A stretch of 64,000 bases of DNA from Talaromyces rugulosus. Lineage: Eukaryota > Ascomycota > Eurotiomycetes > Eurotiales > Trichocomaceae. The stretch lies in the NCBI RefSeq assembly GCF_013368755.1, contig NC_049561.1:930001-994000 (forward strand), read 5' to 3'. The notes beneath the pieces were generated by a model. That model was not told where the DNA came from, searched no databases, and saw only the letters and a program-made list of their open reading frames with translations. This document shows, one piece after another, positions 25,026-35,375 of this stretch; within the stretch, counting starts at the first letter, position 1, and every line of letters begins with the position of its first letter. The position numbers were made by a program, and so were the translations under genes.

Positions 25026-26332
25026 TCACCAAGACAAACCGTCATCATGGGCTCCACAGCTCAAAGCGGCACATATCTCCTCATCTTTCTCACTAACTTG
25101 GGCGCTACATGGCAACTTGCGTTTCGCAGGCCATATCTCCTTGCCCTCAGATTTCTCAAGGTCAAAATGCTTCGTAATGGCATCGCGAACCGTACTCTGG
25201 AAAAACAGCGGTGCCTTCTCGTACTTGGGATGTAGTTGACCATTGATGAACACATTCCGGTCCAAATTCTTCTGCGCATTGTTGCAAAGGACTTTATCTT
25301 CTCTCATTACACGCGCGTACATTTCACTTATGAGCTTGAAGTCTGTGTCGGAGGAATTTTTGTTTCGGTAAATTTCGTAAGCCATTTTAGAATCATTTGG
25401 GCTCGTGGGGAGGAATTTCTGGATCATGATGAAATGGGGCCTAGGTGTGTCAGACAACCGCACAACGTAGAGAGCAAAATACCGTGGGGAACTTACGAAA
25501 CAACCATGGCGGACACTGGAAAGTAGTATGTACTAGCTGTATACAGGCCTTTGGCAATCTGTTCTGGCGTGGAAATGCAATGGTGTTGTATATGACCATC
25601 TTTGAGGTCACTGTCAAACGAGTCAAGGTTAAGGAACTCAGGAATGTCGGCATGTGTCGTTGGGCAGTGATAACATTCATTGAAGTTATCAGCCAGGATC
25701 TTCCAGTTGTAGTGACCATCAAGCTCATAAGAGTGGTCAAGATCGTAGTCATCAAAATTGTAGGCCTTGTACCGCTCTTGCTTGTCAACATCTAGGAAGT
25801 GCTCCTCCCACGACACCTCTGGCACTTCATTTGCATCTAAGTTAACCCAAATGAATCCGTTGATGTCAACCTTAACATGGATAGGAAAAAGACCATTTTG
25901 TTCCTTGTCGTAGCCATTTAGTTCTTGATATCCAGGAGCTTTGGCAAGTTTGCCATTCAGTCCATACGACCAGCCGTGGTATCGACAAGCCAGGATTTTA
26001 GCATTTCCCGAGCCCTGTTTTTCAATTACCGGGTACGCACGGTGTCTGCATACGTTGTGGAAAGCGTTGATATTTCCCTGCCTGTCTCGAGCAATAATAA
26101 AGTCGAAACCAGCAATCTCATAGCGGAGCCAGTCCCCAGTCTCCTTGACCCGGGAGCTGTGGGTCATGAAGAGCCATCTCTTGGAAAAGATGGCGCGGCG
26201 CTCCAGCTCATACATGCCCGGCGAAGTGTACCATGATGCTGGCAAAGCGCGCACAGGTTCGTCTTTGGCTTCTTCCTTGGCTGAAAGCGCGTTATTGCCG
26301 AAGCCGAAATAGTGCAGCATTGAGGTGGCCAT
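25026..26332 (-). CDS. Rieske non-heme iron oxygenase (choline monooxygenase-like)
   Basis: Two exons (26332-25497 and 25440-25026) splice to 417 codons, 416 aa. The Rieske [2Fe-2S] centre is clear: CRHRAYPV (C95, H97) and ACRYHGWSYG (C116, H119). The mononuclear iron site follows as DNFNECYHCPTTHAD (H222, H227). Family members are soluble hydroxylases or demethylases that need a reductase and O2. This one is closest in layout to choline/glycine-betaine-type alpha subunits, but in this setting it could tailor a terpene or polyketide. It is divergent from the second Zn2Cys6 regulator, which may control it. Confidence 0.92.
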
Positions 26333-27279
26333 GACTAGTATAAGAACGAGTTCACCGAGTTCAGAAGAGGGTGGATCTGTTTATCTGACATCTTGTGGGT
26401 TATCATGACCATCTCTTTATATTATTTCAAACATTTCTAAAAGCGAGCATCTTTCTATGTGTATATCCCGATCGGCCCGAGAATCCTATCTCGTGATGCA
26501 GCCCAAAACCAAGCGTGTGTTGAGTTAACAACTGTCAGGGATTAGATCTGCAACAGGACACTCCCGTTACTAGAAAGTTTTCATAGTCTCTTTCCACAAC
26601 TCATCAAGTTTATAATAATTGGGTCAAACATTATTCGGCGGGCCCGACATCTACTCGGATAGACATCCCGAAGCCTACAATCGCGCCACTAAACAGCCTA
26701 GTATTAGGCATCTCAGCGTAGATAGAAGTGACGGTTTCTAACGGCAGCCCAGTTAGCAGCCAATCGAGCTTGGTATGAATCCTGATAAAATGGCCCCTGG
26801 ACCTACATTCTCTATCGGGACATTCATTCCCTCCAAGGGAAAGAAACCAAAGGCTCGGCTGCGATGCCGACGCCTCCACCTACGTCGGGATTGCCGAGAT
26901 AGAGACAAAGGATGTAACAATGTTCGACGTGGCTGATAAGGCTCCATGCACCATCTGGACCAGGTGATTTTCCTAGAAGTCCATCCAGTAACCCTATTCA
27001 GGGAATCCGATCCGTGGCGCTTGAGAACGAATGCGCATCACATGGATTTCGACAATTTTGATCACGGGGCGACGGGGCCCAACACCTTTCCGCCTGTAAT
27101 CAGATTATCGACTCTATTCCCACCATTGTAGTGGCTCTCCATGGAATCTACGCTCAGGCCATGTCAAAAAAATAAAAATAAAAAAATGGCGGGGAGCGAG
27201 ATGGCACGAACGGAAAGGAAATATTTTGCACCGATGGGATTGCGGAGACGTTAAGGTTTCCCCCTCGCTTGCTGATTGT
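26333..27279. promoter_or_regulatory. Divergent intergenic region, Rieske oxygenase/regulator
   Basis: About 950 bp. A TATAAAG box on the minus strand at 26415-26421 lies 85 bp before the Rieske start. Frames at 26631-26947 are open on the minus strand but match nothing I recognise. Confidence 0.45.
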
Positions 27280-29899
27280 ATGTTCGTCATGGAGCGCGCA
27301 CAGCGATCGGATATGCATGTTGGAAATCGGAAGCAGAGGAGAGCTGCAATTGCGTAAGGTTCCCTTGGTCGTTATAGGCATATACATATATACACGAATT
27401 TAGTCGTTTAACGTGGAATGCGAGTAGGTGTACTGCATGCCGCCAAAGCAAAATCAAGTGCTCTGGCGATGAACCATGCGTCAATTGCCGGCGACGTTCA
27501 CTCACTTGTCAGTTTTCAGAAGGGAGTAGCAAAATTCTTGTGTCGGAAGGGTTCGTGAAACTGCTTGTTTTCCCACTGTGTGCGGGCAACCGCTGAGACC
27601 TACTATATAGATATCTTCGTGACCTGCAGAAACAGGTCCAGGACTGGCAGCGTGCCGCCTCAGTTAAACGCCCACGCGAGGACCTATCTCGATTTGATGA
27701 CTACCTCGATGCAGGGAATACGGTGGATGACTTCGGAGCCCCAGCTGGGCTTCTGGGCCCCAGGCCAGAAGAATCCCCTACATCCCCTGTAACCGAATTA
27801 TCATGCAATATCTGGACAAGTCCCTTTACACTACCTACACCAGTTATTAATAATACCCATCAGGAACAACGGAAATGGAGTCAGTAGGCTTCTTCCCCTG
27901 TTATCCCTTCTGTCTTTACTCTTAGGCTGACATATACCACAGTTTGGCTCGCCCCATCATCAGCATGGTCTCTCACAGCTCGACTGATTGTAATGTTGAC
28001 TGAAAAACCCGACCTGGATTCTGATAAGGATCCTCCGCAGTTCTACTTGGATGGCGATGTTTATCCATTTGCATGGCCCCGCGCCACGACTCCTGGCTTA
28101 CCAGATACGAGTGGTTTACCCTCTCTTAATTATGCTCTTTATCTTTTTCAAACTGTCCGGTTTCACCTTGGGCGAGCGTACAGATTCTTTGATGAGGAAT
28201 TGTTCATCAACAATATACATGACTTTTACAATAGTGGTTCGGATGAGAAAGCAGTCGAACCTCGCTTCTGGTTTGTTCAATTTCTCATGGTTCTTGCTCT
28301 TGGAAATGCATTTCTATCAAGGCCACGCAACCAGAAAGAACCTCCTGGCTCAAAATACTTTGCACGTGCTATGAGTGCTATGCCAAACTATACGTCTACC
28401 GGAAAAGATAGCTTGTTAGCTATTGAAGCCTTGGCCCTGGTCGGACTATACTTGTACGCCATTGATCACAGAGAGTCAGCTCATGTGCACGTAAGCATTA
28501 ATGAATAACTACCTGGATGCTTCTGCTAACATGCTTACACAGGTTGGTCACGCTATACGAATAGCGCAGATGGAAGGGATGCACACCCAGCTTCCCGAAG
28601 ACGTTCTCGGAAGTTCAACAGTCGTCCGATGTCGAAATATCTGGTGGTCTTTATATATAATGGATCGTCAATTCTCTCCATCGCTAGGGCTTCCAATGAC
28701 TACGCAAGATAGTGACATTAGTACCTTGATTAACCCCCAGGTATCAAACCCGCGCGACGTTACATTTAGTCTTCAAGTGAGGATTACACGGATGCTTTCA
28801 TTCATCATAAGCGGCAAGTCTTGCCTGAATTATCACGCCTTCTCCACTTCTAACATGTTCAACATAAAGCGATCTATAAAACGGAGAAAACGCAGCTTGG
28901 AACATTTCTAGAGATAACTCGGAGTATATTGGAGACCATGGCTAGGTACGCAGAAGAGATCGAAAAGATGATCCACGTAAACTTCCATGGTTCTATGAAC
29001 AACGTACCTGAAGAAACTCGTCATACAATTCTATTGTATCACCAGGTACCTTACCTGACAGCCCTGTCAATATGTAGGATCATAAACTAACTAACTTTAC
29101 GTAGTGTGTCATAGTCGCCACAAGGCCGTTGCTTCTATCTGTCCTCAAAGAAAGGCTGGAGAAGTTAGGCCGCGCGGAAGAGGATTGGCAGAAATTTTTG
29201 GCACTTCCCATGTCTCTGATATCGATTGGCATCAAGTCTGCTGAGAAGACTCTTCAGATAATAGGTGATGGAAATGGCCTTCTCGGTACGCTACCAACCT
29301 ACTGTCCTTAACAGCTATCGTAAAGTACGTCAACTGACTATGCCCTAGAAACGTTTCTACCTTTCGACCTCGAATTGACGTACGCGGCTGCTTTACACCT
29401 AACCATGGCCAACGCTCTATTTCCATCTAGCACAGACGACCGATCATATAGCCAAGCCGCCCACTCAATACTCGACGAAATGGTTCTATGTGGGAACCGA
29501 GTAGCAGAAGCTCGAAAAGGGGAGCTTACCCGTATCGAAGGGCTATTCCAGGATCTAGCTAAGAGGGTAGAGCAGGAAGGTCTTCGAATTCTGACATTGT
29601 CAGATCCAGGGCTTGCCGAGGTGATGCCTGTGGATATTGCCGACGAAATTCATTCGGAAGAAGAAATCCCTGTGACAGAGCCCGGGATGACTCTTCGATC
29701 TTCAGCTCGAGACACTCGGCCGTTTTCCGCGTATTCGTCACCTCCCGCTAATATTGATTCCCTCGATAGCGTTGGTATTTCTTCTTACGAATTTCTTTCC
29801 ATCGTGGATCAAATTAACAATCCGGGTGTACAATATGGAGACATGGACATGAGATCGGATTGGCTAGCTGGAGAGGATATTACAGAATCATTTGACTAA
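27280..29899 (+). CDS. Zn2Cys6 transcription factor with Fungal_trans domain
   Basis: The zinc cluster is split by an intron. Exon 1 ends RKQRRAAIA (27353); exon 2 resumes at 27425 with CTACRQSKIKCSGDEPC and then CVNCRRRSLTC. Three in-frame ATGs (27280, 27289, 27313) could start the protein. Exon 3 opens with the coiled YLRDLQKQVQDWQ. Later exons carry the fungal transcription factor core, including CRNIWWSLYIMDRQFSPSLGLPM. A GC-AG intron at 28814-28869 is needed to keep frame. The final exon, beginning near 29349, ends at ITESFD (29899). It is a nuclear regulator and, being divergent from the Rieske oxygenase and near the terpene cyclase, a candidate local activator. Confidence 0.85.
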
Positions 29900-30775
29900 A
29901 TTCGAGTCATCTGCACAATTCTCTTGGATATATGGCAGGGGATCATATTTATACTTCTGTTGCCAAGTCACTAGTAGTAAACACATAATTGGGCTCTAAA
30001 CTCAGAACAAAATTGATCGGCGGTTGTCATCAGCCCTAATACGGGGTAAACGGAGTGCCCATTCGCTATCGTAAGGCTGACGGCGATGACCCCTTCAATA
30101 ACACCTAATAAAAAAAAGATCCTTACGTCTACCAAATGATAAATCGAGTCATATTTATAACAAGAAAAAAAAAACCATCGAGCTGAGAAGCGGGTCTTTT
30201 TTGTGGGGAACCCAAGAGCCGCTATTTCTATAATCGATTAGCGAGCAATTGAAATACGAGGTATATTCAGATTGTGGAGAAAGGGTAGGTGCTGGCAGAA
30301 TTATTCACTGGGCGGTGTTTTTCAGCTGGAGTTTCAAGAAACAAGAAAATATGGATACGAGTTATTGTCAATCGTTCCCCAGACTTGGATCTTAACATGT
30401 TATTTAATTTCAAGTACAGCTGAACGAATACGAGATGGGATGTTAAAATATATTTTCATTACGAAAGAAAGCATTGGCGATGGTATCCATTGGGTTGCTT
30501 TTGCTAGCCAAGTGTTTAAGCTGCATAAGAGACGAGCTGGTACGTCAATCATTCCCTGGATTGGGTTCGTTTTATGCCGAATAACAGCTGAACACCACTC
30601 CTGAAGATACAACTCACACCGACATGCGATAAGGCTCCTTGAAATACCCGGCGAGGCATGACCGAGATCCGTCTATAAAAGGAGTCAATAATCGCCTTTC
30701 TGAACATCAATCAATCCATCAACCCCAACAAACAACACTTGAGAAAGGTTTAATATTCAAACGAACATTCTCAAA
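29900..30775. other. Intergenic, about 880 bp
   Basis: 3' flank of the regulator and promoter of the small cysteine-rich gene. Frames at 30272-30612 on both strands have no recognisable content. Confidence 0.5.
30673..30680 (+). promoter_or_regulatory. TATA box of the cysteine-rich secreted protein gene
   Basis: CTATAAAA about 100 bp before the ATG at 30776. The CA-rich leader between them (AACCCCAACAAACAACACTT) is typical of highly expressed fungal genes. Confidence 0.6.
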
Positions 30776-31162
30776 ATGAAGGTAATTTATAGATTTGGTT
30801 GTTATAAAGCTTCAGGTCATGGCGTTAATATGTCACTTTATAGTACTTCACTGTCCTCGCATTCTCTGCCATGCTTCCAGCTGTCTTTGCGGCTGTCGCT
30901 GCTCCCGCTTCTTCTGTATGTTAAACGACAAACGTCAAATCACTTCAAGCAACTAACCTTGATATATAAACAGCTCGAGAAGAAGTCCTGCTCCGCCAGC
31001 AGCTGTCTTTGCAATGGCATCCAAGGCCAGTTCTGCGGTGACGAATCTGTCAATGCCAAATGCCTGAACACCCATGTCTACGAATGCCAGTCTGGCACAG
31101 GTTATGCCTGTGACTACGGCCGCCGGGACTCTTGCGCTAAATGTGGCTCTCTATCCTGCTAG
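30776..31162 (+). CDS. Small secreted cysteine-rich protein (88 aa)
   Basis: Three exons: 30776-30781 (only ATG AAG), 30844-30915 and 30974-31162, with canonical GT-AG introns. The product begins MKYFTVLAFSAMLPAVFAAV, a clear signal peptide. The mature part starts near LEKKSC and holds ten cysteines in about 62 residues (CSASSCLC, QFC, KC, EC, AC, SC, KC, SC), an even number suited to five disulfides. No family is recognised with certainty. It could be an antimicrobial-type or effector-like secreted protein; function is not claimed. If the introns are ignored the frame still reads to the same stop but loses the signal peptide. Confidence 0.8.
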   Translation: MKVIYRFGCYKASGHGVNMSLYSTSLSSHSLPCFQLSLRLSLLPLLLYVKRQTSNHFKQLTLIYKQLEKKSCSASSCLCNGIQGQFCGDESVNAKCLNTHVYECQSGTGYACDYGRRDSCAKCGSLSC

Positions 31163-31843
31163 GCTATGTTGAAATATCTCGTGGTAGTGTGAGATGTGGC
31201 TGTTGACGTTTTTTATTCAATATTTTACTGTGTGTGGTTACATTTGTCTCTGACTTGGAGAGACACCCACCCGATTCATCCATTAAGTAAATGTTTTAGT
31301 TATTAAACTCTACAAAAAAGCTTCTCTGAGAACGTACTTGAATTGTCAATATTTAAATAGACATGGTTGTAACATTCATGCTTCTACATGTCACTTGATA
31401 ACAAGTGTTTCTTGATAACTAGCTAGTTAACTAACGATTAACATTATAAACTCCAAATTCGTTCAATATCTTAGTCTCCATACAGACTTATTTGATTGGA
31501 CGCTAATGGAAGTTTATGAACCTAAAACTGCGTTGGGGCATCGGGAGCTGGGCCAAAAGATAACATTACACTTGTCAGCCATACTAAATATGCTCATCGT
31601 GAGACACCATTGTGCAGCGTTACTCATACCAATCTAGACTCTATGCCCTTGATTATTTTTATAAAACTATATAATTACCCCGTACTAAGCTTATGCTAGC
31701 AGTACTTAGCAATTTTCCGTAGTATGTCTTATAGTACGACGAACGTTAAATACAGGTTCTAGTAAACTATCTACATCGATTTTTATTCCCTCTAAACACT
31801 ATTTTGAAAACAGAAAAGTTTTTTTTTTTTTTTAATGAGGATT
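31163..31843. other. Intergenic, convergent gene ends
   Basis: About 680 bp, AT-rich, with a T13 tract at about 31820-31832 just past the stop of the glutamic protease gene. Nothing else recognised. Confidence 0.5.
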
Positions 31844-32635
31844 CTACTGTCCAGTGCCATAGTTGATAATAACATCATTACCACTTAGATAGGCAGTAGC
31901 AAGAACGTCACTACCCTGAACCATATCGGCGATGTTTGAGTTTGCTGCTCCCCATGACTGACCATTGACCTTACAGTTGGTATTGGTCCAGTATACTTGT
32001 CCGAAGTTGGCGAAAGGAGCAAGAACATTACCGGTGGATTCAAGGAGAGTGAAGTCTTCCACAATCCATTCAGCGGTGCGCAGGCACAAAGCCGGCGACT
32101 CACCAGTCCAAGTTCGGGTGATACTGGCGCCAGTAGCTTGGTTTGATAGTACTGCAGTGCCACTGGTGGTGCTGGTTGCGGTGATACTGACAGTGATCAG
32201 GTCGCCTTGGGAAACAGCAAAGTTGTCAAAGTTCACTTGGGCTTCGGCGGGCCACCATTCGGACCATGGTGTGTAGGTTACGGCTCCATTTTGGATACAC
32301 CAATTAACTCCTGCTTGAATGAGGCCACCGCTACAGTCGTTTCCCCAACCGTCAATTCCAACCCAGGCAGTACCGCAATAGGCGGTGGCTGAGTCACCGC
32401 CAGCTGGCATTGAGACTGCAGGGACTTCGAAAGCACCGCTAACATAAGTGACGTCCGTTTCTTCAGTGACTGCACCGGCCCAATTCGTATCAGTGTAGTC
32501 GATAGTGGCCGCGATGCCAGGGCGGGTAGAGTTGGTGTAAATACCGGGACGCTCGCTGCTGATTCTGCGGCGAACTGACCCTGCCAGGGCAGTGCCGGCA
32601 AGTAGGAATGGCAAGGCCTTTCTGAAGGAGGGCAT
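31844..32635 (-). CDS. Secreted glutamic protease (peptidase family G1, eqolisin)
   Basis: Single exon, 263 aa, close to the usual length for aspergillopepsin II-like preproteins. A signal peptide (FLLAGTALAGS) and a short basic propeptide (VRRRISSERPG) precede the beta-sandwich catalytic domain starting around NWAGAV. The catalytic pair is visible as Gln107 in GLIQAGVNWC and Glu189 in RTAEWIVEDF. These enzymes are acid endopeptidases secreted into the medium. The gene stands alone in the minus orientation between the cysteine-rich protein gene and the LysM gene. Confidence 0.95.
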   Translation of the reverse strand: MPSFRKALPFLLAGTALAGSVRRRISSERPGIYTNSTRPGIAATIDYTDTNWAGAVTEETDVTYVSGAFEVPAVSMPAGGDSATAYCGTAWVGIDGWGNDCSGGLIQAGVNWCIQNGAVTYTPWSEWWPAEAQVNFDNFAVSQGDLITVSITATSTTSGTAVLSNQATGASITRTWTGESPALCLRTAEWIVEDFTLLESTGNVLAPFANFGQVYWTNTNCKVNGQSWGAANSNIADMVQGSDVLATAYLSGNDVIINYGTGQ

Positions 32636-34085
32636 CTTGTCTCAATGTTGGGAAATACTTTTGACAACCCCTGGATACAAAAAGAGTTGAGATATAAAAA
32701 GGTAAATAGGGAGAATAGGAATTAGTTTTGACTGCTTGCTAAAGAGATGTGAATGATTCGGCGGGTCCTCGGGCTTATTTATTATTAGCCCACCCAGTCG
32801 TCCTCGTCGTGGAGCCTTAGAGATATCATGCATAGCGAGAGTAAGCTTTGTCTCGCTCCGTAGTATGGTTTTTGTTTCTCGCGGCACTGAAAGAAGTAAA
32901 GCGTGGTATATGTGGCTTGAATCATACCCAACACACAGTGAGATGAAAATTAATCAAATTCATGAATTGCTTTCAATCAGACTGAAGTTGTGCGGTTGCA
33001 TACGCCGTGGTGTTGCGCGCATGTTGATGACAGCCACAGCGTTCCTACAAAAAGCCATGGCTGATTTCTGGTACATCGAACTAACCCAACCTAGAAGAAT
33101 AAAGTCATCGGCGGACGAATAGGCGTAAGCGAAAACTCATGCTATTGGACTGTTGAACTCGCGTGGTTGACAAGCTGATCGGCGGTTCTGAGTAGTTTAA
33201 AGACTTAAGATTGGGACTTTGGCAAACTGTAACGCTATTTAACTAGGTTAAATGGCCCTGGTACATAGTACCATGAATTAAGCAGCGCGCGCTAGGAGGG
33301 TCGAAGCAAAGAAATAAGCAGCAATTCTCGGCTTGAGGATCCACCTTATCTTCAATACAAGATTCCTTAATAGGATAATCGGCCATATCATGAAATACTT
33401 TTGTTAAGTACTTTATACTCAAAATAAAAGTCGTAAATTCAAAAATTAAAGCACTAGACAAATGAGTTGCTTTATCCCAAGGCTAATCGTAGCCGGCGCT
33501 GGTGCTACAGTGCAACACTATCTCAGTTGGGGCCAAAAATTCAGTGTCAAGATTGCTCCGACATGGTTAATTTTTCTGTACTCGGGTCTGTACTCGCGTA
33601 TAGATTGGTTAGTCATGTCTCCTAGACTAGTTAGTGCCCTCGAGGGGCGGCATGGGCCTGGCTTAGGCTATTTAAGGAGTGTGCTATAATTCACCGTTAC
33701 GTTATGTTGCATCTGCGGTGCGCCATCAAGCCACCAATTTTGGTAGTTATCGATTTTAAAGAGGATCTCATTTTCGCTCCCTCGCTTACCTGGATATTCT
33801 GGCGGTGACAAAATACAAAATAAGAAAAATTATTGATGGAAAAGGCACCAGAGTTTTACACGTTAGAAAGGTACAAGCCACATTGACAGAATATAGCACT
33901 GTGGAGCTTAAATACAAAATCTTGAATCCACCAGACATAAATGGTCTCGTCGGCCCAAGATAAACGTCTCAAGGGGTCTCGATGCGGTCAAATCCCCTTC
34001 ACAGCATCTTCTCCACAAGCCACTGGAATAAATAATCTAAATTTGGACAAGTTTCGAGATTGAACTTGAAAATGCGTACGGGATA
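32636..34085. other. Intergenic, about 1.45 kb
   Basis: Promoter of the glutamic protease plus the 3' flank of the LysM gene. Frames at 32865-33122, 33243-33461 and 33462-33689 show no recognisable domain. No repeats or RNA genes seen. Confidence 0.5.
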
Positions 34086-34781
34086 TCAATCCACGACAGT
34101 GATGTTTGATGACAAAGCGGTACAACTGATTGGGAGATCGATGGTTGGGCCGGATTCGCTGTTTACCACGGAGGTACTGTAATTATAGGTCGGGCTAAGC
34201 ATCATTATCTGGCCCACAGTTGTACCATATTTGTCGGCCAGGTCCTTATAACCTCCTGACGAGAAAGTATAGGGCTGAAGAATGCACTGGCTGGGTTCAC
34301 ATAGAGGGACTTTAACAAACTGCCCCGGCTGGAGCGCCGTTGTTGCAGTCATATTACCACTGCTTTTTTCCATGAGTGACTCAACAGTTATGTTTAGTCT
34401 CTGAGCAATACGGTCATATGTGTCTCCATTGACCGTGTAATATAAACGAGGGCCACCGTAAATGCAGTGACTGGTTGCGTTGTTTTCGGGAATTAGACAG
34501 GTCTTGTTGTCAGGATCGCAAACTTGTGGTGGGATCCATATCTGCTGGCTAATGTTTGGTATTATTGTCACGTCGGCCATGAGGTTGTGACGGCCAATAT
34601 CACAGACGCCACGCCGTGTCTCCTGCGCAACATCGAACACCGTCGCTGGGTACTTTTCGACACTGTAATACCAAGATGAGGTGTTCAGGGAACCACCATT
34701 GCAATTTGCTGTAGCTAAGGAAGAAAACGCGGCAACAGAAAATAGAAGCGAAAGAGTATAAGTGCGAGGTCGGGGTGCCAT
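34086..34781 (-). CDS. Secreted LysM-domain protein
   Basis: Single exon, 231 aa. An N-terminal signal peptide (LSLLFSVAAFSSLATA) is followed by a cysteine-containing region. A LysM module begins YYTVNGDTYDRIAQRLNI and ends LQPGQFVKVPLC. A second, more divergent LysM-like repeat runs from YTFSSGGYKDLADKYGTTVGQI to GPTIDLPISC. Several N-glycosylation sequons (NMT, NIT, NYS) are present. LysM proteins bind chitin oligomers; secreted fungal forms can shield hyphae or dampen chitin sensing by hosts. No catalytic domain is attached, so a lectin-like role is likely. Confidence 0.85.
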   Translation of the reverse strand: MAPRPRTYTLSLLFSVAAFSSLATANCNGGSLNTSSWYYSVEKYPATVFDVAQETRRGVCDIGRHNLMADVTIIPNISQQIWIPPQVCDPDNKTCLIPENNATSHCIYGGPRLYYTVNGDTYDRIAQRLNITVESLMEKSSGNMTATTALQPGQFVKVPLCEPSQCILQPYTFSSGGYKDLADKYGTTVGQIMMLSPTYNYSTSVVNSESGPTIDLPISCTALSSNITVVD

Positions 34782-35375
34782 TTTTGAATATAATACTTTG
34801 AAATGCGATCCGAGAAAAAACGTTCAATATCAATTGTTGAACCCTAGACATGGCATGGATCTAACAGGGAGAGCACGCGGTATTCACATCTCGCAAGAGT
34901 AAATGACGGTTATCTAAGAACTCACCATCTACCGTTTGCTAGAAGACACTATGTCCCCCGCATTCAAGATAGTGGACGCGCCGGAAAATACCTTACCCCG
35001 TTTTACCGTTTCTCAGAAAAGAATGTCTGAATTCTGAAGAAGATTTACCCAGGTAAATGAAGCTTACAAAAGCTATTCTCAGTAAACGTCGATGGTTACA
35101 TTGACAAAAACTTGGTATGGAGATTTTTCCGGGCAACAGGACAGATCTTCCGGATTTCCTCCTGTGCCTTGAAGCAACTATACCCTTCTTATAATGTAAA
35201 GAAGTCGCGATAGTTCAATTTTTCCGCGTATATTCTCCAAGTGAGGATGAGTTCGGTCACGAAGTAAATAAAATGCGGGACGTTAACCACCTCCTCAGCA
35301 AGGAATATACGCGTTAACGGTATAAAACTGTGAACATGCTTAGATTTGGAGTAGAACAAAGGTATATACATACTA
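34782..35375. other. Intergenic, about 590 bp
   Basis: Promoter of the LysM gene and 3' flank of the amidohydrolase gene. The frames present are short and without recognisable content. Confidence 0.5.

Noticed and set aside
26631..26947. Minus-strand frames between the Rieske gene and regulator
   Set aside because: Two overlapping frames, neither with a recognisable motif nor a way to join them.
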